Source: a virus
DNA: 20,896 nt
IMG/VR virus record: IMGVR_UViG_3300000956_000137
Span: 1-20,896 of that record
Direction: 5' to 3' (one strand)
Shown: piece by piece, positions 7,840 through 13,611 of the stretch
How positions within the stretch are numbered: position 1 is the stretch's first letter
Layout of the letters: each line of letters starts with the position of its first letter
Made by a program: the position numbers and the translations under genes
The notes under the pieces: generated by a model
The model's input: only the letters and a program-made list of their open reading frames with translations
The model's database searches: none
What the model was told of the DNA's origin: nothing

Positions 7840-8503
7840 GGCGGCGGTCTCCTAGAGGCTTGCAGCACTTTTAAGAAGTCTTGCGGGGTAGCATAACGCA
7901 GTTCATCGTCAGATTCCCTGTTCGGGATGAAGTCGGCGACCTTTATATTCTTGTTACCCATCAGTTGCGCGCCGGTGCTACAAATCAACGCGGCGGCTTG
8001 CTCAACACGTTCAGCTATGTTCAGGCCCCCGTGACGCTTGATGTACTGAGCCCATTGTCGCGCTTCGACCATTGACACGTTCTGCTGGGCTTCGGCGATC
8101 GTGCGACCGCCTACGCCGTTAAGAACTAGTTCGAACCAGAGGTCTTCGGGGGCTTCATCTTTGCCGATTGCGCTTCGTTAACCGCGGTGATCAGCGCGAG
8201 GAACAGCGTGTCGCACATAGCGCCGCGACCTTCGATACCGGTCGTTCCGAGGATGTCAGCCGTCGAGAAGATCGGGCCCCCTTCTTCGTCACAGACCATG
8301 GTCGCAATCCGTGCGGCCAGGTGCTCTTGGTTCCCTTCTGCCGCTTTCCACGTATTGGTGATCGTGTGATAGGAGGCGAGGCGCACACAGATGTCGGCGG
8401 TCAGCTCTTCGCCTTCGGTGTTGTGCCAAGTGATTTGGCGCTTCACAAAAGGCTCTTTGACGAACGCGCCTTGGGCCACAAGGTCTTTAAGGTTCAGGGC
8501 CAT
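7836..8503 (-). CDS. Tail assembly chaperone GT, -1 frameshift product
   Basis: The second frame downstream of gene G reads openly from before the G stop to a TAG at 7836. Reading through a -1 shift at the C-run at 8147-8153 would give about 222 aa: the first 119 residues of G plus 103 of T. The T part begins EDLWFELVLNGVGGRTIAEA and continues with EARQWAQYIKRHGGLN, LICSTGAQLMGNKN and VADFIP. This resembles minor tail protein T domains, which bind the tape measure and recruit tail tube subunits. The only internal start for T alone is a GTG at 8078 with no evident Shine-Dalgarno, so production by frameshift is more likely. The shift itself is inferred, not shown. Confidence 0.7.
8126..8503 (-). 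CDS. Tail assembly chaperone G
   Basis: A 125-aa protein between the tail tube and tape measure genes. The N-terminus (MALNLKDLVAQGAFVKEPF, VKRQITWH) and the middle (ELTADICVRLASYH) resemble siphovirus tail assembly chaperones. Lambda G does the equivalent job: it coats the tape measure before tube polymerisation and is absent from virions. The C-terminal KMKPPKTSGSN overlaps the open T frame, and the slippage candidate lies seven codons before the stop. The ATG is 3 nt after the tube protein stop, with no strong Shine-Dalgarno, suggesting translational coupling. Confidence 0.8.
   Translation of the reverse strand: MALNLKDLVAQGAFVKEPFVKRQITWHNTEGEELTADICVRLASYHTITNTWKAAEGNQEHLAARIATMVCDEEGGPIFSTADILGTTGIEGRGAMCDTLFLALITAVNEAQSAKMKPPKTSGSN
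8147..8153 (-). promoter_or_regulatory. Candidate -1 ribosomal slippage site (GCCCCCG)
   Basis: In the G frame the codons read AAG CCC CCG AAG. The T frame starts at the last base of CCG. A ribosome slipping back one base on the C-run would continue as GAA GAC CTC TGG into the open T frame. It is not a perfect XXXYYYZ heptamer, because the P-site tRNA would mispair at the first base after slipping. It is the only homopolymeric run in the overlap of the two frames. Confidence 0.5.
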
Positions 8504-8506
8504 GGG

Positions 8507-8989
8507 TTAGCTCGACGACTTAGGAATGAGAACCGGTTCACCCGACACTTGAATGCCGACGGTCGAGGTGACCATGGTGTTCAGCGCGAAGGTGAACGGG
8601 TAGCTGTTCATATAGCCCTCGAAGGTCAACCAACTGCGAGTAGGCGGCAAAACGAACTCGTCATCGCCATTGCTGTCGGTGCCCGTAGTGGGATTCGCGG
8701 TGCCGTCAGAGAAGCCGATCGCCCATTGCAGGGTGACGCCGGCGGTCTTCAGTTGGTGCAGACGGATGTGGTTCACGTCAGCTGGATCGAATTGCAGGCC
8801 GAAGGTCGCGGCGCCAGGAGTGGCCAGGCCAGCTTCGTAGGTGCGGGACAGATCGTTCAGACAGGTCGTCTCGATTTGATCGATCGCAGTGTCGATACCG
8901 TCGATAGAGGTGATGCAGCCCACGTCAAGCAGGGCGCCGGTGTCGGGGTCGATCGTAAAAAGATCCGTGCCCTGGCTTTTGATGGTCAT
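8507..8989 (-). CDS. Major tail tube protein
   Basis: A 160-aa protein in the tube-protein position, just before the G/GT chaperones. It starts with KSQGTDLFTIDPDTGAL and continues with an IETTCLNDLSRTYEAGLATP segment, a pattern shared by siphovirus tail tube proteins: a beta-sandwich that stacks as rings round the tape measure. PADVNHIRLHQLK and SWLTFEGYMNSYPFTFALNT are further typical segments. The C-terminus ends in SGEPVLIPKSSS without an Ig-like extension. The ATG has GAGG about 7 nt upstream. A 65-nt gap before it holds a candidate promoter, which would fit the need for many copies. Confidence 0.85.
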   Translation of the reverse strand: MTIKSQGTDLFTIDPDTGALLDVGCITSIDGIDTAIDQIETTCLNDLSRTYEAGLATPGAATFGLQFDPADVNHIRLHQLKTAGVTLQWAIGFSDGTANPTTGTDSNGDDEFVLPPTRSWLTFEGYMNSYPFTFALNTMVTSTVGIQVSGEPVLIPKSSS

Positions 8990-9025
8990 GGTGTAGCCTC
9001 ATGAGAGTTATGAACGTTCGGCGGA

Positions 9026-9053
9026 AGCATATCACGCGCTGATGGATTCGCAA
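9026..9053 (-). promoter_or_regulatory. Candidate sigma70 promoter for tail tube gene
   Basis: On the minus strand, TTGCGA (9053-9048) and TATGCT (9031-9026) are separated by 16 bp. A TG one base before the -10 makes it an extended -10 element. It lies in the only gap of this tail block, about 40 nt upstream of the tail tube start codon. Confidence 0.4.
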
Positions 9054-9054
9054 A

Positions 9055-9420
9055 TTAGCGATTGACTATCCAGTCGACGTCGAAGCTGGTGCGGTAAAGG
9101 AGCGTTTCTTCGTCACGCATATCGCCTCTGTAAGAGGTGATATAGCTATCGAGTTCGATGGCGTACCGGATCGCTTTTGCGACGGCGGTAGTCGATTGCG
9201 TCGTCAGACCGTATACATCGACTTGCAGGCTAGCCTGATCTGCGTCAGGGCGGCAATTGAGCATGTTGAACGGGGAGCCGCCGATCCACTGGTACACGAC
9301 GTAGGGCTTGGCGACGGTCTGAGGCGCCTGGCCGAAAGGGTAGATGCGCGGCGCTGTGCCTCCGAGCAACGCTTGCACCGTTGGGTCGGCCTTGCACACC
9401 GTGTAGAAAGGTACGTCCAT
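9055..9420 (-). CDS. Tail terminator / completion protein (DUF3168-like)
   Basis: A 121-aa protein with DUF3168-like features: an N-terminal FYTVCKADPTVQALLG, then PRIYPFGQAPQTVAKPYVVYQ, LQVDVYGLTTQSTTAVA and a closing TSFDVDWIVNR. This family includes lambda U-type and related proteins, which cap the growing tail tube and dock it to the head. It sits directly before the tail tube gene, as expected. The ATG shares one base with the stop of the upstream gp10-like gene (TGATG), indicating coupled translation. Confidence 0.8.
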   Translation of the reverse strand: MDVPFYTVCKADPTVQALLGGTAPRIYPFGQAPQTVAKPYVVYQWIGGSPFNMLNCRPDADQASLQVDVYGLTTQSTTAVAKAIRYAIELDSYITSYRGDMRDEETLLYRTSFDVDWIVNR

Positions 9421-9863
9421 CAGTTGAGCCCCAATTTAACGAGCTGAAATTTAGCGGAGGAAAGGAATTCTTGGAACACGGCTTGTTGGTTCTGCCCGAG
9501 CGCATTACGCATGAAAGGTTGCGCGCGGTTCTTCGAGGTGCCTAGTTCTACCCACCACCAGTAAAAAGTATTTCCGCCGCGCTGCCCGCGTTTGGTCTTG
9601 CGCACTCCAACAGAGATCTTGGTGCTGCCGGTTTCCTCGAAGTACTTTTTGTCTTCTACGAGAGCGATGTTTTTCGAGATGTCGGGAATGGTTCTCGGGT
9701 CATCGATTGCGCTGGCGCGCTGGATAGCGTCCTTAAGCACGAGGTCCATAGCGTCTTTGGCCGCCGGGATAACTACTTGGCGCTGAAGTTCCTGTGGCAG
9801 AGTCTTAAAGATCCTGCTCAGTTCGTCAGCGCCTTTTAGCTTATAGGTGATCCAGTCTGCCAT
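9420..9863 (-). CDS. HK97 gp10-like tail completion protein
   Basis: A 147-aa protein from the ATG at 9863 (MADWITYKLKGADEL). It shows the HK97 gp10 pattern: an N-terminal KGADELSRIFKTLP, a helix with AAKDAMDLVLKDAI, SVGVRKTKRGQ, and the highly typical FYWWWVELGTSKNRAQPFMRNAL. The family connects the head-tail interface with the tail terminator. The frame is open to a TTG at 9902, but the ATG has GAGGG about 8 nt upstream and matches the usual N-terminus, so I take the ATG. It follows a terminator and begins the tail transcription segment. Confidence 0.88.
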   Translation of the reverse strand: MADWITYKLKGADELSRIFKTLPQELQRQVVIPAAKDAMDLVLKDAIQRASAIDDPRTIPDISKNIALVEDKKYFEETGSTKISVGVRKTKRGQRGGNTFYWWWVELGTSKNRAQPFMRNALGQNQQAVFQEFLSSAKFQLVKLGLN

Positions 9864-9900
9864 GTTGTCGCCCTCGGTTTGGGCTGAGTTTATCACAGGC

Positions 9901-9929
9901 AAGAAAAAGCCGCCCTAGGGAGGCGGCTT
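9901..9929 (-). terminator. Rho-independent terminator after the methyltransferase gene
   Basis: On the minus strand, AAGCCGCC (9929-9922) and GGCGGCTT (9914-9907) form a perfect 8-bp stem with a 7-nt loop. The T-run TTTTTCTT follows (9908-9901). It separates the cargo block from the tail genes. A weak extended -10 (TGTGATAAA, about 9897-9889) just downstream could restart transcription, but there is no good -35. Confidence 0.8.
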
Positions 9930-10018
9930 AGTACAGCACCGAAAGATTTGGGCTTCTACGAGAGGCCTATCGGTTATCCACTAGATACAGTCACGGATTA
10001 AAGATTATCAGGATAACC
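9930..10018. repeat. Spacer with inverted repeat GGTTATCC / GGATAACC
   Basis: The 78-nt gap after the methyltransferase stop holds no gene. A perfect 8-bp inverted repeat lies at 9972-9979 and 10011-10018, with 31 nt between the arms; the second arm overlaps the last codons and stop of the methyltransferase gene. It could be an operator, a weak stem or chance. I see no convincing promoter in it. Confidence 0.4.
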
Positions 10019-10625
10019 TTTTAAACGCAAAGGACGTGATGCCTTCTCGGCCGAGTTCGGTTTCGGCATGATTGACTTCCATAACCTGGAAACCCTGATC
10101 TTCGCACCACCGGATCAAGCCCGGGATGCTGAAATACCAGAGGTGTTCCGCCGGCTTGAAATGCTTAGACTGCAAAGCCTCTTCTGCGCTTTCGAAGGTC
10201 GGCAACGAAACGAAGAACCAGTCGTCGACCTGGGCGAGAAGCTTCTCGGGCTCCGGGATGTGCTCCAAGCTATCCCAGCAGGTGACGTGCGAAACCCTTT
10301 CGGTGTAGGGGTCTTTGTAGGAGCCGGTTTGCTTTAGCCACTCCACCGCTTCGCTACTCACGTCGTAGCCATCGCCCCACGATTCTTTGACGTAGCGCCC
10401 GCCGCCGATACCGATGTCCACGCCTAGCGAAGCTTTCGTGTACTTCTCTACCAGTTCAAGTCGGGCTTTGGTCAACAGGCCTCCCATGGGCGTTTCGTCG
10501 AGCTTCTGGTAGTGGGCGAAGTACTCGCCGCTGTAAGTCATCGGCGGCGAGCTGTGCCATCCGTAGCCCTTCTCGCTACACCACAGGAAGGAATCGGTCA
10601 GCCCACTGGGCAAGCTTTGAGTCAT
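10008..10625 (-). CDS. Class I SAM-dependent methyltransferase
   Basis: A 205-aa protein from the ATG at 10625, which has AGAGG about 10 nt upstream. The frame runs further up to a TTG at 10694, but that lies deep inside the glycosyltransferase gene. Motif I is VDIGIGGGRY (residues 69-78), an acidic residue follows in GYDVS (Asp88), and CWDSLEHIPEP (116-126) is the post-II/III motif of methyltransferase type 11/12 enzymes. It ends with WYFSIPGLIRWCEDQGF, common in small phage or glycan-cluster methyltransferases. The substrate is not visible. Overlap with the GT9-like gene (about 50 nt) and the terminator behind it make these two a unit, so a sugar or glycoprotein acceptor is the simplest inference. 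It is not a recognisable DNA methyltransferase: no DPPY/NPPY or PC motif. Confidence 0.82.
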   Translation of the reverse strand: MTQSLPSGLTDSFLWCSEKGYGWHSSPPMTYSGEYFAHYQKLDETPMGGLLTKARLELVEKYTKASLGVDIGIGGGRYVKESWGDGYDVSSEAVEWLKQTGSYKDPYTERVSHVTCWDSLEHIPEPEKLLAQVDDWFFVSLPTFESAEEALQSKHFKPAEHLWYFSIPGLIRWCEDQGFQVMEVNHAETELGREGITSFAFKRLS

Positions 10626-11403
10626 AATCGGAAATCCTCTTATCGCAGCTATGCTGCTTAAGTTTGCACCGGCAGAAATTGTCCGGCACCGCAAAGGTAA
10701 TTGTACTACCGGACGGACAGATTAGCTCCGGCGCGTTGAAGCCGCCTTGGCCGCCGCAGATAATCCATGTAGGAACTTTAGCTGCGAGCGCTGCCGGCAC
10801 CAGCCAACCGGTACCGCCGATCACCGCCGAGGCATTGGCGACGAGCGACAGGAGTTGCTCGACCGGGAGTTCACCTTTGTGGTAGCGCACGTCGGCCGGG
10901 GGCAAAGGTTCGACAGCCCATTCGGCGTTGTCTACGAGGTCCGCTACGCTGATCACCTTATAGCCGCGGCGCATAGCTTCAGCAGCGGCCCAAGCAATGT
11001 ATTCAGGGTTCGGGTTACGGGTATCGGCTCGCCACTCGCTACGCACTGTAGCTGGCCGCACGACGACGTATTTACCCTGCTCGGGCGATGGGGGAAGCGG
11101 TGGCAGGTCGAACGCACCGGGCGCGACGCCAAAGCAAGCCGTCATGCCGGGGATAATCCCCTCGGCGCCGTAGCGGATCTGCCTGGTAGGTTGGCGCGTC
11201 GGCGGCATTACCCAATCGGCATGGCGCGCGATGTTCTTCGCCTGGGTGCGCAGCGTGGTTTGCGGACGGATGAAATGGACGCCGGGGATATCGGAATAGA
11301 TTTCCGGCCAGGGGGTGTCAAGGTAGACAGGTTTTGGTAGCGCCTTGATGAACGCTCGTTGATAAACGTTATCTCCGAGTCCTTTCATAGAATGAATAAT
11401 CAT
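10576..11403 (-). CDS. GT9-like (heptosyltransferase-type) glycosyltransferase
   Basis: A 275-aa protein that begins IIHSMKGLGDNVYQRAFIKAL, the N-terminal Gly-rich loop of GT-B family 9 enzymes and their relatives. The C-terminal half contains ASAVIGGTGWLVPAALAAKVPTWIICGG (residues 191-218), the nucleotide-sugar site pattern in which a conserved GDTG-like motif appears here as GGTG. The C-terminus has a small cysteine cluster (FCRCKLKQHSC). GT9 enzymes normally add heptose to lipopolysaccharide core. Phage copies are rare and could decorate virion proteins or alter host surface glycans. The ATG at 11403 has GAGG about 5 nt upstream, immediately behind a terminator. The altered GDTG motif leaves activity open. 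Confidence 0.68.
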   Translation of the reverse strand: MIIHSMKGLGDNVYQRAFIKALPKPVYLDTPWPEIYSDIPGVHFIRPQTTLRTQAKNIARHADWVMPPTRQPTRQIRYGAEGIIPGMTACFGVAPGAFDLPPLPPSPEQGKYVVVRPATVRSEWRADTRNPNPEYIAWAAAEAMRRGYKVISVADLVDNAEWAVEPLPPADVRYHKGELPVEQLLSLVANASAVIGGTGWLVPAALAAKVPTWIICGGQGGFNAPELICPSGSTITFAVPDNFCRCKLKQHSCDKRISDYDSKLAQWADRFLPVV

Positions 11404-11415
11404 AAAGCCTCGTTC

Positions 11416-11438
11416 AAAAAGAACCCGCCGAAGCGGGT
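11416..11438 (-). terminator. UUCG-loop Rho-independent terminator before the GT9-like gene
   Basis: On the minus strand, ACCCGC-TTCG-GCGGGT (11438-11423) is followed by TCTTTTT (11422-11416). It lies only 12 nt before the GT9-like start codon, leaving no space for a promoter between. It would therefore end transcripts from the head genes and the tRNA, or act as an attenuator letting a fraction through. Confidence 0.82.
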
Positions 11439-11461
11439 CAAGGAGGGCACGACGGGAATAG

Positions 11462-11489
11462 GCCTCGGAATTTTTAATGAGGCTCCGAG
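11462..11489 (-). repeat. Inverted repeats able to form alternative stems
   Basis: Minus-strand CTCGGA (11489-11484) pairs with TCCGAG (11469-11464). GCCTC (11483-11479) can pair instead with GAGGC (11466-11462). The two stems exclude each other. They lie between tRNA-Trp and the terminator in front of the GT9-like gene. This could be a tRNA 3' processing structure or part of an attenuator; neither is shown. Confidence 0.45.
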
Positions 11490-11512
11490 TCCTCTTTGCG
11501 GCGTTGGTTGAC

Positions 11513-11588
11513 TGGCGACGAGGCTAGGACTCGAACCTAGAACGCACGGCTTTGGAGGCCGGCATGTTGCCAATTACACTACCTGGTC
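11513..11588 (-). tRNA. tRNA-Trp (anticodon CCA)
   Basis: The 76 nt fold by standard numbering. The D stem is GTGT/ACAT with G18G19. The anticodon loop is CTCCAAA, with CCA at 34-36. The variable loop is GCGTT, and the T arm is CTAGG-TTCGAGT-CCTAG. G73 and an encoded CCA end are present. G73 fits bacterial tRNA-Trp. There are two mismatches: C4-C69 in the acceptor stem and C27-T43 at the outer anticodon-stem pair, so it may be less efficient or partly decayed. It sits between the DUF115-like gene and a terminator. Confidence 0.88.
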
Positions 11589-11736
11589 AAATTCAAGTGG
11601 GCGCATTTTTATCGAGTTGGCCCACAGTCTGCTCTCGTTGTCGCGGTGCGTCTCTCCGCACTGTCACGCCACTTCGACGCGTTAGCGACGGCTCCTGCGA
11701 TTTGCTGCAGCTTCCGCTTCAGCCGTGATTCGAACT
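11589..11736 (-). other. Non-coding spacer with stem-loops between DUF115-like gene and tRNA
   Basis: I see no gene here. On the minus strand there are several perfect stems. GTGCG/CGCAC with a GAGAGA loop lies at 11646-11661. GTGGGC/GCCCAC lies at 11597-11625, directly 5' of the tRNA. ACGGCT/AGCCGT encloses CTGC/GCAG just after the gene stop. A GTTCGAATC string near 11727 resembles a tRNA T-loop, but its flanks do not pair. The structures may serve tRNA 5' processing or be remnants of other tRNAs. Confidence 0.45.
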
Positions 11737-12297
11737 TTAGACACTCGCATCACAAGTGTCAACAACCTTTTGCAACTCTTTTTCCAACATGCCTAAACGG
11801 TACGCTGTCAGCGCGGTGTCACGAGAGCAGTTCACCACCTGATCGCGCTGCGCCAACCTGCAGTGCTGCTTGTTCCACTTCCTGCACAACGCCTCGTCAG
11901 GGTTCTTCGTGTCGCTATGGTCTCCGTGCCAGTGCGTACCGCCTTGCACCGTGCAGTCGTACCCAAGAAGCAGGACGCGTTCTGCGCCTAGCTGAAAGGC
12001 CAGTTCAATCGCCCTTAAGCCGCTGTTGTATTCACCGTAAGCGGTGTGCAGGTTCAGAGCGTGCTTTGCGGACGCCTGGCGGGTACACGTCCATCGCGTA
12101 GGACCATTCGGCACTTTGGAGACGTTCGCATCCCACCACGCAAGATCACCTGCGTAAAGGTGATCGCACCACGGGGCTAGCTGCCAGGAGTTGTTTACAG
12201 CGATTGTGGGAAGGCCGGCGGCGCGTACCAGTTCACAGTCGTGCGCGTTGAGGCTTGGGCCTGAGGCGATGCAGACGAAGGTTTTAGAGGGATGCAC
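11737..12297 (-). CDS. DUF115/MptE-like 'norphogenetic' phage protein
   Basis: About 186 aa from a GTG at 12297 (AGGA lies 11 nt upstream); the frame is open to a TTG at 12333 with a weaker site. The protein begins KTFVCIASGPSLN and continues with TIAVNNSWQLAPWCDHLYAGDLAWWD, NSGLRAIELAFQLGA, RVLLLGYD, HWHGDH and NCSRDTAL. This set is typical of a phage family often labelled norphogenetic protein, related to MptE-like/DUF115 Rossmann proteins near glycan genes. The G-SGPSL loop suggests nucleotide or nucleotide-sugar binding. The real substrate is unknown. Company with a glycosyltransferase and a methyltransferase supports a glycan role, but that is inference. Confidence 0.72.
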   Translation of the reverse strand: MHPSKTFVCIASGPSLNAHDCELVRAAGLPTIAVNNSWQLAPWCDHLYAGDLAWWDANVSKVPNGPTRWTCTRQASAKHALNLHTAYGEYNSGLRAIELAFQLGAERVLLLGYDCTVQGGTHWHGDHSDTKNPDEALCRKWNKQHCRLAQRDQVVNCSRDTALTAYRLGMLEKELQKVVDTCDASV

Positions 12298-12640
12298 GTG
12301 GCTGGTGTTCCTATTCTGGCAGCGCGCCCGCAAACGTTGTTCTTGCCTTTCGGCTGACCCTACCGCTTACGTATCGACTTACGTGTAGGACTTGTCCTGG
12401 AACTCAAATCCAGACTCCAGTGATGCGAAACGGTGGCCGCTGTCCGAAGAGACGCATCATTAAGCCATTCGCCGCACGTGCTTCTAGTTACGATTGGTAG
12501 CGGCATCTTAACCGGCTACCCAACGGGCACTTTCCGAAGCGTGGTCAAGCTTCCGCCCATCCTAGTCAGTAAGTCTCTATGGCCGCGGGTTCCCGCAACA
12601 GCAACAATTCCATGTTGGCTCAACAGCACTTGCCGCGAGT
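12298..12640 (-). other. Non-coding, densely structured leader region (candidate structured RNA)
   Basis: About 340 nt without a convincing gene on either strand. On the minus strand at least six stem-loops are visible. They are GCGG/CCGC (12585-12596), GAAGC/GCTTC (12536-12553) and TTGG(G)TAGC/GCTACCAA (12494-12524, one bulge). The others are TGATGCG/CGCATCA (12421-12459), CTGGA/TCCAG with a 7-nt loop (12397-12413) and GCC-GAAA-GGC (12345-12354). CTTACGT occurs twice, 12 bp apart (12366-12372, 12378-12384). None has a U-tract, so they are not terminators. No clear sigma70 promoter was found. It may be a structured leader, decayed tRNAs, or a regulatory RNA. Confidence 0.5.
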
Positions 12641-12979
12641 TTACCCTTCATTCACTCCAAGCGAAACAGGAGCCGACACGTAATCGCGTCCGCTTTCCTG
12701 ATCTGGCAGCCACGCGTGTACGTTGTATATGTCGCCGTTGTGCAAAATGCGTTGCTTGGCATTCAGGCCGGGGCGCTGGCGAATGACGATGCGCGCGATG
12801 ATCTCGGACTGAATAGCCGCCGCGGCCAAGAATTCCCGACCGCTGGCCGGAGCAATGCGCGCCGGGACGTTCTCAAAGACGGTTACCCAAGCTTCGGTAA
12901 AGCCGCCCGTGTCAGGATCTCGGATCTCGGTCCAATCTTGGATATCCACCCGATGGCGGTACTGGCCGGCGCGGCTCAT
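12641..12979 (-). CDS. Head closure / head-tail adaptor protein (SPP1 gp16-like)
   Basis: A 112-aa protein from the ATG at 12979, with GGGAGGA about 8 nt upstream; the frame extends to a GTG at 13003. It shows the head-tail adaptor pattern: SRAGQYRHRVDIQDWTEIRD, GGFTEAWVTVFENVPARI, ASGREFLAAAAIQSE, then RILHNGDIYNVHAWLPDQ. Proteins of this family form the ring that closes the capsid after packaging and receives the tail. The start overlaps the upstream stop (ATGA). In related phages the next gene is the gp10-like tail completion gene. Here that neighbour is 2.8 kb away, on the far side of the cargo block. Confidence 0.87.
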   Translation of the reverse strand: MSRAGQYRHRVDIQDWTEIRDPDTGGFTEAWVTVFENVPARIAPASGREFLAAAAIQSEIIARIVIRQRPGLNAKQRILHNGDIYNVHAWLPDQESGRDYVSAPVSLGVNEG

Positions 12980-13611
12980 GGACGCTCCTCCCAAATGAAC
13001 CACAGCGTTCCGGTGGCTGCGCCGCTGCCGAAGTTCTCATAACGCACGTAATAAGTGCCTGCCGCTACGCCGCGTTCGTCGCCGACGACATTGCCCACGG
13101 TGGATTGCTGCGCCGTGGCCGTAGCGGCGACTATCCGGTGAATGTCGAACACGAAACCGTCGGTGTGAGTGCCTCCTGCCGTAAAACCGATCTGAGGTAC
13201 GTACAGCGGTGTGGGGCGCTCCGTCATGTTGTTCTTGCCGATCACAGGGAGCGTCTCGGAAAAAGTTCCCCCTGGCGTACCCCCGGAGGTATTGGTGATC
13301 CTCAGACTGCCGGAGTCCAATTCAACGGCCTGCTCCGCGAGGATCGCGTTAATCGGCACTACGACCTTGATAACCAGGGTTTGCCCGGCGGCGATGTTGA
13401 ATTCTCGGAAGGTTCTGAACTCCCTTCCTGCGAAGAATCCGGTCTGCCCTACGTCCACGCGTAGGCGGCGATTGGGGCCGTCGCCGCCGTCGGTGTACAG
13501 ATCGAAGGGGGAATGCGCGATAACGCGCTCAGCATGAGTCCCGTCGCCCATGTCCGTTTCTTTGCGGTACGGGCCGCCGAACAGCTTCCGTATGTAGTCT
13601 CCTACTGGCAT
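12976..13611 (-). CDS. Putative virion structural protein between connector and head closure
   Basis: A 211-aa protein beginning VGDYIRKLFGGPYRKETD, with HAERVIAHSPFDLYTDGGDG, RLRVDVGQTGFFAGREFRTF, LVIKVVVPINAIL and a C-terminal WFIWEERP. It is rich in Thr, Gly and Val and probably folds as a beta-sandwich. I have seen closely similar proteins annotated only as hypothetical or structural in proteobacterial siphoviruses at this position. The ATG has GAGGG about 8 nt upstream and overlaps the gp6-like gene by 10 nt. A decoration or neck protein is possible; its exact role is not visible. Confidence 0.6.
   Translation of the reverse strand: MPVGDYIRKLFGGPYRKETDMGDGTHAERVIAHSPFDLYTDGGDGPNRRLRVDVGQTGFFAGREFRTFREFNIAAGQTLVIKVVVPINAILAEQAVELDSGSLRITNTSGGTPGGTFSETLPVIGKNNMTERPTPLYVPQIGFTAGGTHTDGFVFDIHRIVAATATAQQSTVGNVVGDERGVAAGTYYVRYENFGSGAATGTLWFIWEERP

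Noticed and set aside
7836-8078. Stand-alone T gene from a GTG at 8078
   Set aside because: No Shine-Dalgarno, and conserved T-like sequence (EDLWFELVLNG) lies upstream of this codon in the same frame.
8156-8163. GGCAAAG as the slippery heptamer for G/T
   Set aside because: It lacks three identical bases at its first positions, so re-pairing in the P site would fail; the C-run further on is the better candidate.
8168-9004. 278-codon plus-strand open frame opposite tail tube and chaperone genes
   Set aside because: Shadow of two recognised genes; Arg/Gly/Val-rich sequence without family motifs.
10626-10694. Upstream TTG start for the methyltransferase
   Set aside because: It would overlap the glycosyltransferase gene by about 120 nt and lacks a ribosome site, while ATG 10625 has one.
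11715-11735. GTTCGAATC string suggesting a second tRNA next to tRNA-Trp
   Set aside because: The flanking bases do not pair beyond one closing pair and the upstream sequence is coding.
12386-12413. Possible tRNA T-arm (CTGGA-TTTGAGT-TCCAG) in the structured spacer
   Set aside because: No matching 5' acceptor strand, anticodon arm or CCA end could be found upstream; kept only as a stem-loop.
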